Assembly (NCBI RefSeq): GCF_015291705.1
Contig: NZ_CP030050.1
Location: 6,200,001 to 6,264,000, forward strand
Source of the DNA: Bradyrhizobium arachidis
Lineage (GTDB): Bacteria; Pseudomonadota; Alphaproteobacteria; Rhizobiales; Xanthobacteraceae
Direction of reading: 5' to 3'
DNA: 64,000 bases
Part shown: in pieces, positions 34,546 to 43,585 of the stretch
Numbering within the stretch: the stretch's first letter is position 1
How the letters are laid out: every line of letters begins with the position of its first letter
Notes under the pieces: model-generated
Database searches by the model: none
Seen by the model: the letters and a program-made list of their open reading frames with translations, nothing else
What the model was told of the DNA's origin: nothing
Program-made: the position numbers and the translations under genes

Positions 34546-35702
34546 CACACGCGCTCCAGAATGGCCGTCGAGGCGGCGTGGCGAACACCCAGAAGGCCGC
34601 CGGTGCCGTGGGCGATGGCGAGATCGCAATTCTTGACCTGCACCTTCGGATGCGCTTCGCCGCGCAGCTGCCTGACGGCCTCGATGATCTTGGTCATGCC
34701 GCCGCGGTTGACGGGATGGTTGCTGCAGAGGCCGCCGCCATCGGTGTTGAACGGCAGCTTGCCGACACCCGAGATCAGATTGCCGTCGGCGACGAACTTG
34801 CCGCCGTCGCCCTTCTTGCAGAAGCCGAGGTCCTCGAGCTGCATCAAGACGGTGATGGTGAAGCTGTCATAGATCGAGGCGTATTTGATGTCCTTCGGCG
34901 TAATGCCGGCTTCCTCGAACGCGCGCGGGCCGGACCAGACGCCGGCGGAGTATGTGAGGTCGAGATCCTTGCCGCCGCGCGGGCCCTTCATGGCCTCGCC
35001 ATGGCCGATCAGGCGGACCAGCGGCTTCTTCAGGCTCTTGGCGATTTCCGGCGTCGTCACGATCAGCGCGCCGCCGCCGTCGGAGACGACGCAGCAATCC
35101 ATGCGATGCAGCGGATCGGAGATCATCGGCGAGTTCAGCACATCCTCGACGGTGACGACGTCCTTGAGCATCGCATGCGGATTGTATTGCGCGTGATGCG
35201 AGGCCGCGACCTTGATCCACGCGAGCTGCTCGCTGGTGGTGCCATAGTCGTGCATGTGGCGCATGGCACACATGCCATAGGCATTGTGCGTGGTCGCGCC
35301 ATACGCGGACTCGAAATCGACCTCCGCGCCGGCCGCACGCGGCGGCATCACACCGGTACGCGGCTTGCCGGCGAGCGTGATCAACGCGATCGAGCACTTG
35401 CCGGCGGCAATGGCTTCGGCGGCGTGGCCGAGATGAATGATGTAGGAACAGCCGCCGGTCTCGGTGGAATCAACGTGGCGGAGCTTTTTGGTGTTCAGGC
35501 CGAGATAATCGACCATCGGCCAGGCGCCACCGGGCGCGTCGCCCGCGCAGAAATAGCCGTCGACATCGTCCTTGCTGATCCCGGCATCCTCGATCGCGCC
35601 CTTGGCGACCTCGGCATGGAGCTGGGCGGTGGATTTGTCCGGCGCATGCCGGGTCGGGTGTTCGTAGATCCCGGCAATGTAGGCCTTGCCCTTGATGGTC
35701 AA
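34545..35702 (-). CDS. SCP-x-type thiolase (acetyl-CoA acetyltransferase family)
   Basis: 385 aa from a TTG at 35702 (TTG-ACC-ATC-AAG-GGC) with GGAG nine bases upstream. The longer in-frame extension runs into repeat DNA, and 385 aa is the normal family length. It has the thiolase fold with DSTETGGCSYIIHLGHAAEA near the nucleophile position (around residue 85-90) and AHGTGGLLGVRHAAS at the C-terminus. It belongs to the group paired with DUF35 proteins. It catalyses a thiolytic or retro-Claisen step on a CoA thioester. First gene of the minus-strand catabolic series. Confidence 0.9.
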   Translation of the reverse strand: MTIKGKAYIAGIYEHPTRHAPDKSTAQLHAEVAKGAIEDAGISKDDVDGYFCAGDAPGGAWPMVDYLGLNTKKLRHVDSTETGGCSYIIHLGHAAEAIAAGKCSIALITLAGKPRTGVMPPRAAGAEVDFESAYGATTHNAYGMCAMRHMHDYGTTSEQLAWIKVAASHHAQYNPHAMLKDVVTVEDVLNSPMISDPLHRMDCCVVSDGGGALIVTTPEIAKSLKKPLVRLIGHGEAMKGPRGGKDLDLTYSAGVWSGPRAFEEAGITPKDIKYASIYDSFTITVLMQLEDLGFCKKGDGGKFVADGNLISGVGKLPFNTDGGGLCSNHPVNRGGMTKIIEAVRQLRGEAHPKVQVKNCDLAIAHGTGGLLGVRHAASTAILERV

Positions 35703-35825
35703 AACAGAGGTCTCCGCTCGCGTTTCTTCTTGGCTCTTTTTTCTGAACCGCACCGGCCTGATTGGCAAGCGCGGAAATATTCCGTCGGACGAGAGGGCAG
35801 CGGCTTGGCGCAACTCTCCCGCCCC

Positions 35826-35972
35826 GTCATCCTGAGGTGCGAGCGGCGCGACGCAAAGCATCGCGCCGCGAGCCTCGAAGGATGCACGGCCGAGCTGCAT
35901 CGACACTCGCGCCGCGAGAGCCGGGCCGTCGTCCTTCGAGGCTCGCCGAAGAGGCTCGCACCTCAGGATGAC
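35826..35972. repeat. Palindromic intergenic repeat, family F (GTCATCCTGAGGTGCGAG type)
   Basis: GTCATCCTGAGGTGCGAG at one end and CTCGCACCTCAGGATGAC at the other are exact inverse copies. The interior has CGCGCCGCGAGCCTCGAAGG and its partial inverse. It belongs to a separate sequence family from the other palindromes in the window. Confidence 0.85.
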
Positions 35973-36158
35973 GGTGACCCATTGCCCGTTTGCCTCGGCA
36001 CCGCCATTGCGAATTCAGCGAAGCAATGACGAGCGACAGCAAAGTCCTAAAGGTGTTTTGCCCGACGGCGCAAGCGCCTTTCTTTTTATCAGAAGAGGCC
36101 TTCTTTTGAAAACAACCCCATGCACAGTAGAACGGTGGTTGATTTCAAAGAGGAAATT

Positions 36159-36246
36159 GTAGGGTGGGCTAGCCGAAGGCGTAACCCACCTCCTCAGTCG
36201 CTAGGCATGCAGAAGGGTGGGTTACGCTCACGCTAACCCACCCTAC
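36159..36246. repeat. Palindromic intergenic repeat, family C variant
   Basis: GTAGGGTGGGCTAGCC and GCTAACCCACCCTAC form the outer stem, with GTAACCCACC and GGTGGGTTAC inside. Related to 44313-44400 and 50730-50816. Confidence 0.85.
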
Positions 36247-36255
36247 GGGACTGCC

Positions 36256-39200
36256 CTACTCGGCTGCAATCTGCCTTGGTGCCGGCGGCGGGCTCGCCAG
36301 ATCCGCTGCGAGCTGGGCATAGCGGGCCTTGGCGTCTGCCACCGCCTTCTCCTTCACCGGACCGTAGCCGCGGATGCGGTCGGGCAGTGACAAGAGTTCA
36401 ACCGCTGTATCGATCGTGACCGGCGACAGCAGGCCGAGCACGGTGGCGACGTCCTTCTCGTAGCCGGCGATCAGGTCGCGCTCGAGCTTGCGGTCGGCGC
36501 TGCGGCCGAAGATGTCGAGCGGGGTGCCGCGCAGGAATTTGAACTTTGCCAGCACGCGGAAGGCCTTCAGCATCCACGGGCCGAAGGCGCGCTTTTTCGG
36601 GCGGCCGAGCGCATCGACCCCGGATGCCAGGATCGGCGGGGCCAGGTTGAAGCTGAACTTGAAGTCGCCCTCGAACTGGTCGCGCAGCTGCTGCTCGAAA
36701 GCACCGTCGGTGAACAGGCGCGCGACTTCGTACTCGTCCTTGTAGGCCAGCAGCTTGGCGTAGTTCACCGCAACCGCGCGCGGCAGCGCTTCGTCATAGC
36801 CGCCCTGCTTGGCGGCATCGCGAACCTGGTCGATCAGCTTGCGATAGCGTTTGGCAAGGCGGCCGTTCTGGTAGGCGGTCAGGTGCTTGGCGCGATGCTC
36901 GATGACTTCGTCGAGTGTCATGGCATCGAGCGTCTTCGGCGCGACCACCTCGTCCGTGCCCTTCAGCATCTCGGCAAGGCGCGCGGGATCGGCGACTGCG
37001 AGGCGGCCGAGGCGGAAGGCCTCCTTGTTCATCTTGATCGAGACGCCGTTGACCTCGATCGCCTGCTCGATCGCTTCAGCCGACAGCGGCAGCAAGCCCT
37101 TCTGATAGGCGTAGCCCATCATCATCATGTTGGTGGCGATGCTGTCGCCGAGCAGCTGCTCGGCGGGCTTGGTGAAGTCGAAGAACGCCGAGTCCTTATG
37201 CAGCGCCGTCTCGAGCAAGCCGGTCAGCTTGCGGGTTTGGAAATTGAAGTCGCGGTTGAGGATGAAGTCAGCGGTGGGAATGACGTGGCTGTTGATGATG
37301 CCGCGGGTGCGGCTGGTATCACACAGCGAGATCGTGTCCTTGGCGACCGCGACCACCTCGTCGGCGGCGAGCACGAGATCGGCAGTGCCGGTGACGATGC
37401 GCGAGCAGGTCACCTCGGCCGGATGGTCCGACAGACGCACGTGGCTGAGCACCGCCCCGCCCTTTTGCGCGAGGCCCGACATGTCGAGGATCATCGAGGC
37501 CTTGCCCTCGATATGAGCGGCCATGCCAAGCAGCGCGCCGATCGTCAGCACGCCGGTGCCGCCGACACCGCCGACCGCGATGTTGTAGGGTTTTTCAAGC
37601 GTCGGGCGCGAAGCCGGCTCGGGCAGCGCACCGATATCGGCGAGCTCGGCCGGCGCGCGATGGCGCGGCGCCCCGCCATCGATGGTCACGAAGGACGGGC
37701 AGAAACCCTTGAGGCAGGAATAGTCCTTGTTGCAGGAGGACTGGTTGATGGCGCGCTTGCGGCCGAACTCGGTCTCCAGCGGCTCGACCGAAATGCAGTT
37801 CGACTGCACCGAGCAGTCGCCGCAGCCCTCGCAGACCGCCGGATTGATCATGACGCGGCGCGCCGGATCCTCCATCAGGCCGCGCTTGCGGCGGCGGCGC
37901 TTCTCGGCGGCGCAGGTTTGCACGAAGACGATCGCGGACGTGCCCTTGAACTCGCGGCACATCTTCATGACGTTCTGGAGCTCGTCGCGGTGATATTTCT
38001 TCACGCCGGGCGCGATGGTGTCGGCGGGATAGGCGTCGGGGTTTTCCGAGACGAGATAGATCTCGCGGATGCCCTCGGCGTGGAGCTGGGCCATGATCTT
38101 CTCGGGCGATAGATCACCGTCGTGACGCTGGCCGCCGGTCATGGCGACGGCGTCGTTGTAGAGGATCTTGTAGGTGATGTTGGCCTTGGAGGCGACCGCC
38201 TGGCGGATGGCGAGAATGCCGGAGTGGAAATAGGTGCCGTCGCCGAGGTTGGCGAAGATGTGGTTCTCGTTGGTGAAGGGCGCGATGCCGACCCACGGCA
38301 CGCCCTCGCCGCCCATATGCGTGAAGGTCTCGGTCGAGCGGTCCATCCACAGCGCCATGAAGTGGCAGCCGATACCGGCGAGCGCGCGGCTGCCTTCGGG
38401 GACCTTTGTCGATGTGTTGTGGGGGCAGCCGGAGCAGAAATACGGGGTGCGGGAGACCGGCGCGACCGCCTGCATCTGGGTGGCCTGGCGGCCGTTGAAC
38501 CAATCGGCCTTGGCGCGGAGCATCTCCGCGATCTCGGGGTTGAGATTAAGTCGAAGCAGGCGTTCGGTCAGTGAGGTCGCAAGCGAGGCGACGCTGAGCT
38601 CGGCGGCGAAAGTGAGGAAGCGCTTGTCGTGCTCGTCCATCTTGCCGACGATGCGCGGGCGCACGTCGTCGCGCCAGTTGAACAGCTCCTGCTTGACCTG
38701 GTTCTCGACGATCTCGCGGCGCTCCTCGACGATGAAGATCTCTTCGAGGCCGACGGCGAAGTTGCGCACGCCCTCCGGCTCCAGCGGCCAGGGCATGCCG
38801 ATCTTGTAGAGGCGAAGGCCGATTTTTGCGGCAACCTCCTCGGTGATCCCCAGCTCGCGCAGTGCCTGTCGGACGTCCTCGTAGCTCTTGCCCGAGGCCA
38901 TGATGCCGAAGCGGGCGTTCGGCGAGTCCATGGTGATGCGGTTGACCTTGTTGGCGCGCGCAAAGGCGATCGCGGCAAAGCCCTTGTAGTCCTGCAGGCG
39001 GCGGTCCTGCTCGAAGCGGTCGTCGGGCCAGCGCAGATTGAGCCCGCCGGGCGGCAGCTCGAAATCGGTCGGAATGATGAAGGGCTTCATCTCGTCGGTG
39101 AGATCGATCTCGGCGGTGGTCTCCACCGTCTCGGTGATCACCTTCATGCCGACCCAGCAGCCGGAGTAGCGCGACATCGCGATGCCGAGCAGGCCCATCT

Positions 39201-39747
39201 CGATCATCTCGTGGATGCTCGAGGGATAGAGATACGGCATCAGCGCCGAAATGAAGGCATGGTCGGACTGATGCGGGACGGTAGAAGACTTTGCGCCGTG
39301 GTCGTCGCCGGCCAGGCACAGCACGCCGCCGTTCTTGGCGGAGCCGGCGGCATTGCCGTGGCGGAACACGTCACCGCAGCGATCCACGCCGGGGCCCTTG
39401 CCGTACCAGATGCCGACCACACCGTCGTACTTGGCGCCTGGCGAGAGGTTGAGTTGCTGCGAGCCCCAGACGGCAGTCGCCGCCAGGTCCTCGTTCACGC
39501 CAGGCTGGAACTTGATGTTGTACTCTTCGAGATGCTTGCGGGCGGCGAAGAGCTGCTGGTCGTAGCCGCCGAGCGGCGAGCCGCGATAGCCGGAGATGAA
39601 GCCCGCTGTGTTGAGGCCGTTAGCGCGGTCGCGCCGGATCTGGGCCATGGGAAGGCGGACCAGGGCCTGGATGCCCGTGGTGAAGACATGTCCGGTTTGC
39701 TGGGTGTATTTTTGGTCAAGACTGATCGGACCCTGGTTGATTCCCAT
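36256..39747 (-). CDS. Indolepyruvate ferredoxin oxidoreductase, fused alpha-beta-type
   Basis: 1163 aa. The order is a pyrimidine-binding domain (about 20-250), a TPP-binding domain (about 440-640, with GIGCHFMALWMDRST and MGGEGVPWVG), a ferredoxin-like cluster region (VCEGCGDCSVQSNCIS, about 642-657, then NKDYSCLKGFCPS), and the gamma-type domain (NIAVGGVGGTGVLTIGALLG, about 720-739) with a C-terminal DUF6537-like region. It oxidatively decarboxylates arylpyruvates from aromatic amino acids to aryl-acetyl-CoA with ferredoxin as acceptor. The single-chain form is usual in aerobic proteobacteria. It stands upstream of the acyl-CoA genes but is separated by repeats. Confidence 0.93.
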   Translation of the reverse strand: MGINQGPISLDQKYTQQTGHVFTTGIQALVRLPMAQIRRDRANGLNTAGFISGYRGSPLGGYDQQLFAARKHLEEYNIKFQPGVNEDLAATAVWGSQQLNLSPGAKYDGVVGIWYGKGPGVDRCGDVFRHGNAAGSAKNGGVLCLAGDDHGAKSSTVPHQSDHAFISALMPYLYPSSIHEMIEMGLLGIAMSRYSGCWVGMKVITETVETTAEIDLTDEMKPFIIPTDFELPPGGLNLRWPDDRFEQDRRLQDYKGFAAIAFARANKVNRITMDSPNARFGIMASGKSYEDVRQALRELGITEEVAAKIGLRLYKIGMPWPLEPEGVRNFAVGLEEIFIVEERREIVENQVKQELFNWRDDVRPRIVGKMDEHDKRFLTFAAELSVASLATSLTERLLRLNLNPEIAEMLRAKADWFNGRQATQMQAVAPVSRTPYFCSGCPHNTSTKVPEGSRALAGIGCHFMALWMDRSTETFTHMGGEGVPWVGIAPFTNENHIFANLGDGTYFHSGILAIRQAVASKANITYKILYNDAVAMTGGQRHDGDLSPEKIMAQLHAEGIREIYLVSENPDAYPADTIAPGVKKYHRDELQNVMKMCREFKGTSAIVFVQTCAAEKRRRRKRGLMEDPARRVMINPAVCEGCGDCSVQSNCISVEPLETEFGRKRAINQSSCNKDYSCLKGFCPSFVTIDGGAPRHRAPAELADIGALPEPASRPTLEKPYNIAVGGVGGTGVLTIGALLGMAAHIEGKASMILDMSGLAQKGGAVLSHVRLSDHPAEVTCSRIVTGTADLVLAADEVVAVAKDTISLCDTSRTRGIINSHVIPTADFILNRDFNFQTRKLTGLLETALHKDSAFFDFTKPAEQLLGDSIATNMMMMGYAYQKGLLPLSAEAIEQAIEVNGVSIKMNKEAFRLGRLAVADPARLAEMLKGTDEVVAPKTLDAMTLDEVIEHRAKHLTAYQNGRLAKRYRKLIDQVRDAAKQGGYDEALPRAVAVNYAKLLAYKDEYEVARLFTDGAFEQQLRDQFEGDFKFSFNLAPPILASGVDALGRPKKRAFGPWMLKAFRVLAKFKFLRGTPLDIFGRSADRKLERDLIAGYEKDVATVLGLLSPVTIDTAVELLSLPDRIRGYGPVKEKAVADAKARYAQLAADLASPPPAPRQIAAE

Positions 39748-40041
39748 GCTGTCCTCGTTTTGCCGCCCTGTTCAGGCCCTTGTTGCTTTAGGTCGCTTAA
39801 GCCGTTGCTTGCCCGTTGTTTTTAGCTAGGGCGCGCCGACCACCTTCGCCACTCTATGTCGGATATTTCACGCTCCGCATCACAAATCTGGACCAAAGGG
39901 AGCGCCGGGTAAAAATCGCAATTTCGTGGCCGGAAGCACACCGGGGATTTTCAATTTGTGTCACCATACCCCCGTCGTCGCGAAATGAATCGATGCCCGA
40001 TCCTACGGGATGCGGGCCATTGGTCGCAGGAGAGACCGGGC

Positions 40042-41244
40042 ATGCGGACGATTCTGGCTGTGATCGCGTTGTGCAGTGCAGTTGCGAGCGCGGCTTTCGC
40101 CGCCGATCCATCGCCGGAGCTGATCGCCTATGGCAAGGCGCTGGTCGAGGCCGGCGGCTGCGGGGGCTGCCACACCGCCGATCCGGCGAAGCCGTTTGCG
40201 GGCGGCAAGCGCATCGACACGCCCTTCGGCGCGGTCTATGCGCCGAACCTGACGCCCGACCGCGACACCGGGATCGGCGCCTGGGCGGATGCCGATTTCA
40301 CCCGCGCGCTCCGCACCGGCATCGCGCCTGACGGCTCGAACTATTATCCGGCGTTCCCCTATCCCTACTTCACGAAGATGACGAAGGACGACACGCTGGC
40401 GATCCGTGCCTATCTCGGAACGCTGGCACCGGTGGTGAACCGCAACAAGCCGCCGGAGCTGCGCTGGCCGTTCGGCTATCGCCGCCTGATGCGGGTCTGG
40501 AACGCCTTCTATTTCAAGCCCGGCCTGTTCGAGCCGGACCAGAGCCAAAGCGCGGCGTGGAACAGAGGCGGCTATCTCGTCACCGGGATCGCTCATTGCG
40601 GCGCCTGCCATACGCCGAAGAATTACTTCGGCGCGGACAAGCAGGCTCAGGTCCTCTCCGGCAACGAGGTCGGCGGCTGGTACGCGCCACGGCTCGACGG
40701 CGCCGCGCGCACCGGGCTGAAATCGTGGAGCGTCGAGGACATCACCGAGTATCTCCAGAGCGGACGTAACGCCAGGAGTCATGCCGATGGGCTGATGGCC
40801 GAGGTGGTCGTCAACTCGACCTCGAAGATGAGCGATGCCGACGTGACGGCGATCGCGGTCTATTTGAAGAGCCTGCCGCCGTCGCGGCGCGAGACCATCG
40901 TGACGCCGCCTGAGGATGCCGAGATGAAGGCCGGCCAGGCCGTCTACGCAAAGCTCTGCATCGCCTGTCACGAAGCCGACGGCTCCGGCGCGCCGCGGAT
41001 CTATCCGCCGCTGCCGGGCAATGCGCTGCTGCAATCGGTCAACCCGTCCTCGACCTTGCGCCTCATCCTCGACGGCGCCCATACCGTGACGACACCGCGC
41101 GCGCCCAATACCGGCGAGATGCCGGCCTATGCCAAGCAGCTGTCGGACGAAGAGATCGCGGCGGTGACCAACCATATCCGCAATTCCTGGGGCAACGCGG
41201 CACCGCTGGTGACGCCGGCGCAGGTCGCGAAGGCAAGGAAGTGA
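40042..41244 (+). CDS. Triheme cytochrome c (alcohol/gluconate dehydrogenase subunit-like)
   Basis: 400 aa from the ATG at 40042, with AGGAGAG upstream. A signal peptide (MRTILAVIALCSAVASAAFA) is followed by three class I haem sites: CGGCH (40-44), CGACH (around 186) and CIACH (around 305). Each sits in a separate cytochrome c module (ADFTRALRTGIAPDGSNYYP). This matches the membrane-bound cytochrome subunit of gluconate, sorbitol or alcohol dehydrogenases that hands electrons to ubiquinone. No dehydrogenase gene is adjacent, which is unusual. It is divergent from the indolepyruvate oxidoreductase gene. Confidence 0.9.
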   Translation: MRTILAVIALCSAVASAAFAADPSPELIAYGKALVEAGGCGGCHTADPAKPFAGGKRIDTPFGAVYAPNLTPDRDTGIGAWADADFTRALRTGIAPDGSNYYPAFPYPYFTKMTKDDTLAIRAYLGTLAPVVNRNKPPELRWPFGYRRLMRVWNAFYFKPGLFEPDQSQSAAWNRGGYLVTGIAHCGACHTPKNYFGADKQAQVLSGNEVGGWYAPRLDGAARTGLKSWSVEDITEYLQSGRNARSHADGLMAEVVVNSTSKMSDADVTAIAVYLKSLPPSRRETIVTPPEDAEMKAGQAVYAKLCIACHEADGSGAPRIYPPLPGNALLQSVNPSSTLRLILDGAHTVTTPRAPNTGEMPAYAKQLSDEEIAAVTNHIRNSWGNAAPLVTPAQVAKARK

Positions 41245-41316
41245 GGGGCGAATGGGGAGTAGTGAGTGGCGAATGGCCAGATCTATTCGCCATTCGCCAT
41301 TCGCGCGCGACAGCGC

Positions 41317-41961
41317 TTACCTCCCCTCGTCCTCCGTGAAGACGAATTTCGGCATCTCCCATTTGTAGCGCACCGCCAGCAGGCGGAAGCTGATGCCGAG
41401 GACGAAGGTCAGGATGGTCCAGAGCTCGGCGTTGAGCTTGAGGCCGAAGGCGGTGGCATAGAACAGACCGGTCACCACCGAGACGCTGGCATAGAGCTCG
41501 GAGCGGAACAGCAGCGGCACATCGTTGCACAGCACGTCGCGCAAGATGCCGCCGGCACAGCCCGTTACCATGCCGGAGACAATGACGATCGGCAGCGAGG
41601 CATCCATCTGCCAGGCGACGTCGCAACCGGCCATGGTGAAGACGACAAGGCCGATGGCATCGAGCACGATGAAGGCGACCTTGAGCCGGTGCACGAGGCG
41701 GGCGGTCAGGATGGTGAGGAAGGCAGCGCCGCCGGCGAGCGCGAGATAGATCGGGTGCTGCACCCAGACCAGCGGATAATGCCCGAGGAAGAGATCGCGC
41801 AGCGTGCCGCCACCGAGCGCGGTGATGCAGCCAAGGAAGCAGACCCCCAGCCAGTCCATGCTGCGGCGGCCGGCAGCGAGCGCGGCCGTCATGCCTTGCG
41901 CTGCGACCGCGACCAGCGACAGGAAATGCAGCACGCTATCGCTCGGCGGCAGGCTCCACAT
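41317..41961 (-). CDS. TRIC-type cation channel family protein (UPF0126)
   Basis: 214 aa from the ATG at 41961. It has seven predicted membrane segments in two pseudo-repeats, each with a Gly-rich signature: CITALGGGTLRDLFLG and GMVTGCAGGILRDVLCNDVP, the conserved GGG/GG-x-RD motif. Prokaryotic TRIC homologues form potassium-permeable trimeric channels. Inner-membrane protein; partner genes not evident. It is convergent with the cytochrome gene, with 72 bp between ends. Confidence 0.88.
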   Translation of the reverse strand: MWSLPPSDSVLHFLSLVAVAAQGMTAALAAGRRSMDWLGVCFLGCITALGGGTLRDLFLGHYPLVWVQHPIYLALAGGAAFLTILTARLVHRLKVAFIVLDAIGLVVFTMAGCDVAWQMDASLPIVIVSGMVTGCAGGILRDVLCNDVPLLFRSELYASVSVVTGLFYATAFGLKLNAELWTILTFVLGISFRLLAVRYKWEMPKFVFTEDEGR

Positions 41962-42127
41962 GATCTTGTTCCCTTCCTCCACTGGTGGAACTCACGCTTT
42001 CGGTTCCCCAGGCGAACAGGTTCCCGATTCCCGCAGCCGGGGCAACATGCGACGAAAGCATAAAGGAGGCGGAACGGAATCTCGCAGCTGAGGGTTGTCC
42101 CGGCGTCATAACCGAGGAGACCAATCG

Positions 42128-42553
42128 ATGGCTGACGACCGTTTTCCCAACGATCCGTACCGCCCGAACCTCGCCGACGATGAGTATCTTCGCGCGGCGC
42201 GCCGGGATGCCGACCTTCAGGCGGATCCCGAGCTTGGCGAAGGCCCCGCCTCCAGCGGCAAGGTCGCGCTGTTCGCGGTGGCGATCGCCCTGGTGCTGGG
42301 CGCCGTGTTCTATGGCTTGAACAACACGACCACGGGCAACCAGGCGAGCAACACGCCGGCGACACAGACTGCGCAGCAGTCGCAGCCCGCCAATCCGGCT
42401 GCACCTCCCGGCATGCGCGACGTGACGCCGCGCAACAACGCCGCGCCGGGCGTGACCACGGGCGCCGCGCCGAGCAAGCCGGCCGCGCCGGCAGATACGC
42501 CTGCGGCAAAGCCAGCGCCGGATACGCAGACTCCGTCTGACGGCGCGAAGTAA
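42128..42553 (+). CDS. Single-pass membrane hypothetical protein with Pro/Ala-rich tail
   Basis: 141 aa from the ATG at 42128. A cytoplasmic charged head (PYRPNLADDEYLRAARRDAD) is followed by a membrane segment (about 46-62, VALFAVAIALVLGAVFYGL) and a disordered periplasmic tail rich in Ala, Pro, Thr and Gln. No enzymatic motif. The function is unknown. It is followed by a family G repeat and a hairpin, and is convergent with the PEP-mutase-like gene. Confidence 0.72.
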   Translation: MADDRFPNDPYRPNLADDEYLRAARRDADLQADPELGEGPASSGKVALFAVAIALVLGAVFYGLNNTTTGNQASNTPATQTAQQSQPANPAAPPGMRDVTPRNNAAPGVTTGAAPSKPAAPADTPAAKPAPDTQTPSDGAK

Positions 42554-42570
42554 GACGTAACACGATAGCT

Positions 42571-42672
42571 GTCGTCGCCCGGCTCGACCGGGCGACCCAG
42601 TACTACGAGACGGTTGTGATAGAGCCGAGAAGCCTCGGCGTACTGGATGCCCCGCCTTCGCGGAGCATGACA
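42571..42672. repeat. Palindromic intergenic repeat, family G (GTCGTCGCCCGG type)
   Basis: GTCGTCGCCCGGCTCGACCGGGCGACCCAGTA... at one end, ending GGATGCCCCGCCTTCGCGGAGCATGAC. The reverse complement, with moderate divergence, is at 61291-61396. It contains two hairpins (GTCGCCCGG/CCGGGCGAC and GCCCCGCCTTCGCGGAGC). Confidence 0.85.
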
Positions 42673-42686
42673 CGAGAGGATGAGAG

Positions 42687-42713
42687 AGCGGCGGGACTCA
42701 ACATCCCGCCGCT
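42687..42713. terminator. Hairpin between convergent genes
   Basis: AGCGGCGGGA (42687-42696) pairs with TCCCGCCGCT (42704-42713), followed on the plus strand by TTCGTTT. It lies just past the minus-strand stop at 42725 and could terminate transcription in either direction. Confidence 0.6.
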
Positions 42714-42724
42714 TTCGTTTGCCT

Positions 42725-43534
42725 TCAGCTGAACATCTTGTTGAGCTCGCCGCCGGAATAGCCGCTGCCGAGCTCTGCAAAAGTCCCCTTTTCCGCCATC
42801 TCCTTTGCGGCGCGCATGAAGCCGCCCCAGGCGGCGCGGGCGAGCGAGCCGCCGACGCTGATGCGGCGCACGCCGAGATCTTCGGCTTCCTTGAGCGACA
42901 GGCCGGGACCGCCGATCAGGAGGTTGAACGGCTTCGGTGCGACAGCCTTCACCACCGCGGCGATGTCCTCGCGTGTCTTCAGGCCCGGCGCGTAGAGGCA
43001 ATCCGCGCCGGCGTCCGCATAGGCGGTCAGCCGGTCGATGACGAGCTTGAGGTCGGTCACGCCCCACAAATAGGCCTCGCAGCGGCCGACCAGCAGCGTG
43101 CCGCTGTCGCCGATCGCCTTGCGCGAGGCCTTGATGCGCTCGACCGCGAGCGCGCGCTCGTAGATCGGCTTGTCCTTGTCGCCGGTGGAATCCTCGATCG
43201 ACAGGCCCGCGACGCCGGTGCGCACACCGCGCTCGACGTTGTCGGCGACCTTGTCCGGCTCGACGGCGAAGCCGCCCTCGAAATCCGCATTGACGGGAAT
43301 GTCGACCGCCGAGCTCAATGCTGCCAGATGTTGACAGACGTCCTCGACGGTGACGTGATTGTCGGCCTTGCCGATGGTCCAGGCAAAGCCCGCGCTCGAT
43401 GACGCGATCGCCTTGAAACCGAGATGCTGCAAGGCTTTCGCGCTGCCGACATCGACCGGATTGGGCAGGATGAAGCAGCCGCTCTCGTGCAGCTTCCTGA
43501 ACGTCGCGCGCTTGTCAGCGGTCGTCACATGCAT
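42725..43534 (-). CDS. PEP mutase/isocitrate lyase superfamily enzyme
   Basis: 269 aa from the ATG at 43534. The fold signature is seen in KALQHLGFKAIASSSAGFAW (N-terminal), NADFEGGFAVEPDKVADNVE and GLSIEDSTGDKD, where the EDS triad marks the Mg-binding site, and a C-terminal LIGGPGLSLKEAEDLGV. Members cleave or rearrange C-C or C-P bonds of oxaloacetate-like substrates (carboxyvinyl-carboxyphosphonate or methylisocitrate lyase-like). The exact substrate cannot be named. Cytoplasmic; it lies 52 bp downstream of the ABM gene on the same strand. Confidence 0.87.
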   Translation of the reverse strand: MHVTTADKRATFRKLHESGCFILPNPVDVGSAKALQHLGFKAIASSSAGFAWTIGKADNHVTVEDVCQHLAALSSAVDIPVNADFEGGFAVEPDKVADNVERGVRTGVAGLSIEDSTGDKDKPIYERALAVERIKASRKAIGDSGTLLVGRCEAYLWGVTDLKLVIDRLTAYADAGADCLYAPGLKTREDIAAVVKAVAPKPFNLLIGGPGLSLKEAEDLGVRRISVGGSLARAAWGGFMRAAKEMAEKGTFAELGSGYSGGELNKMFS

Positions 43535-43585
43535 GTTTCTCTCCCTTGTTGGCCGCGCAGACATGGGGATGCGTCGCGGCCGGCG

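Larger units (their letters stand above)
35703..36255. other. 553-bp non-coding gap between thiolase and indolepyruvate oxidoreductase genes
   Basis: It contains two palindromic repeats (35826-35972 and 36159-36246) and otherwise no supported gene. Bases 36030-36150 are AT-richer. The thiolase promoter should lie between 35703 and about 35825. Confidence 0.55.
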
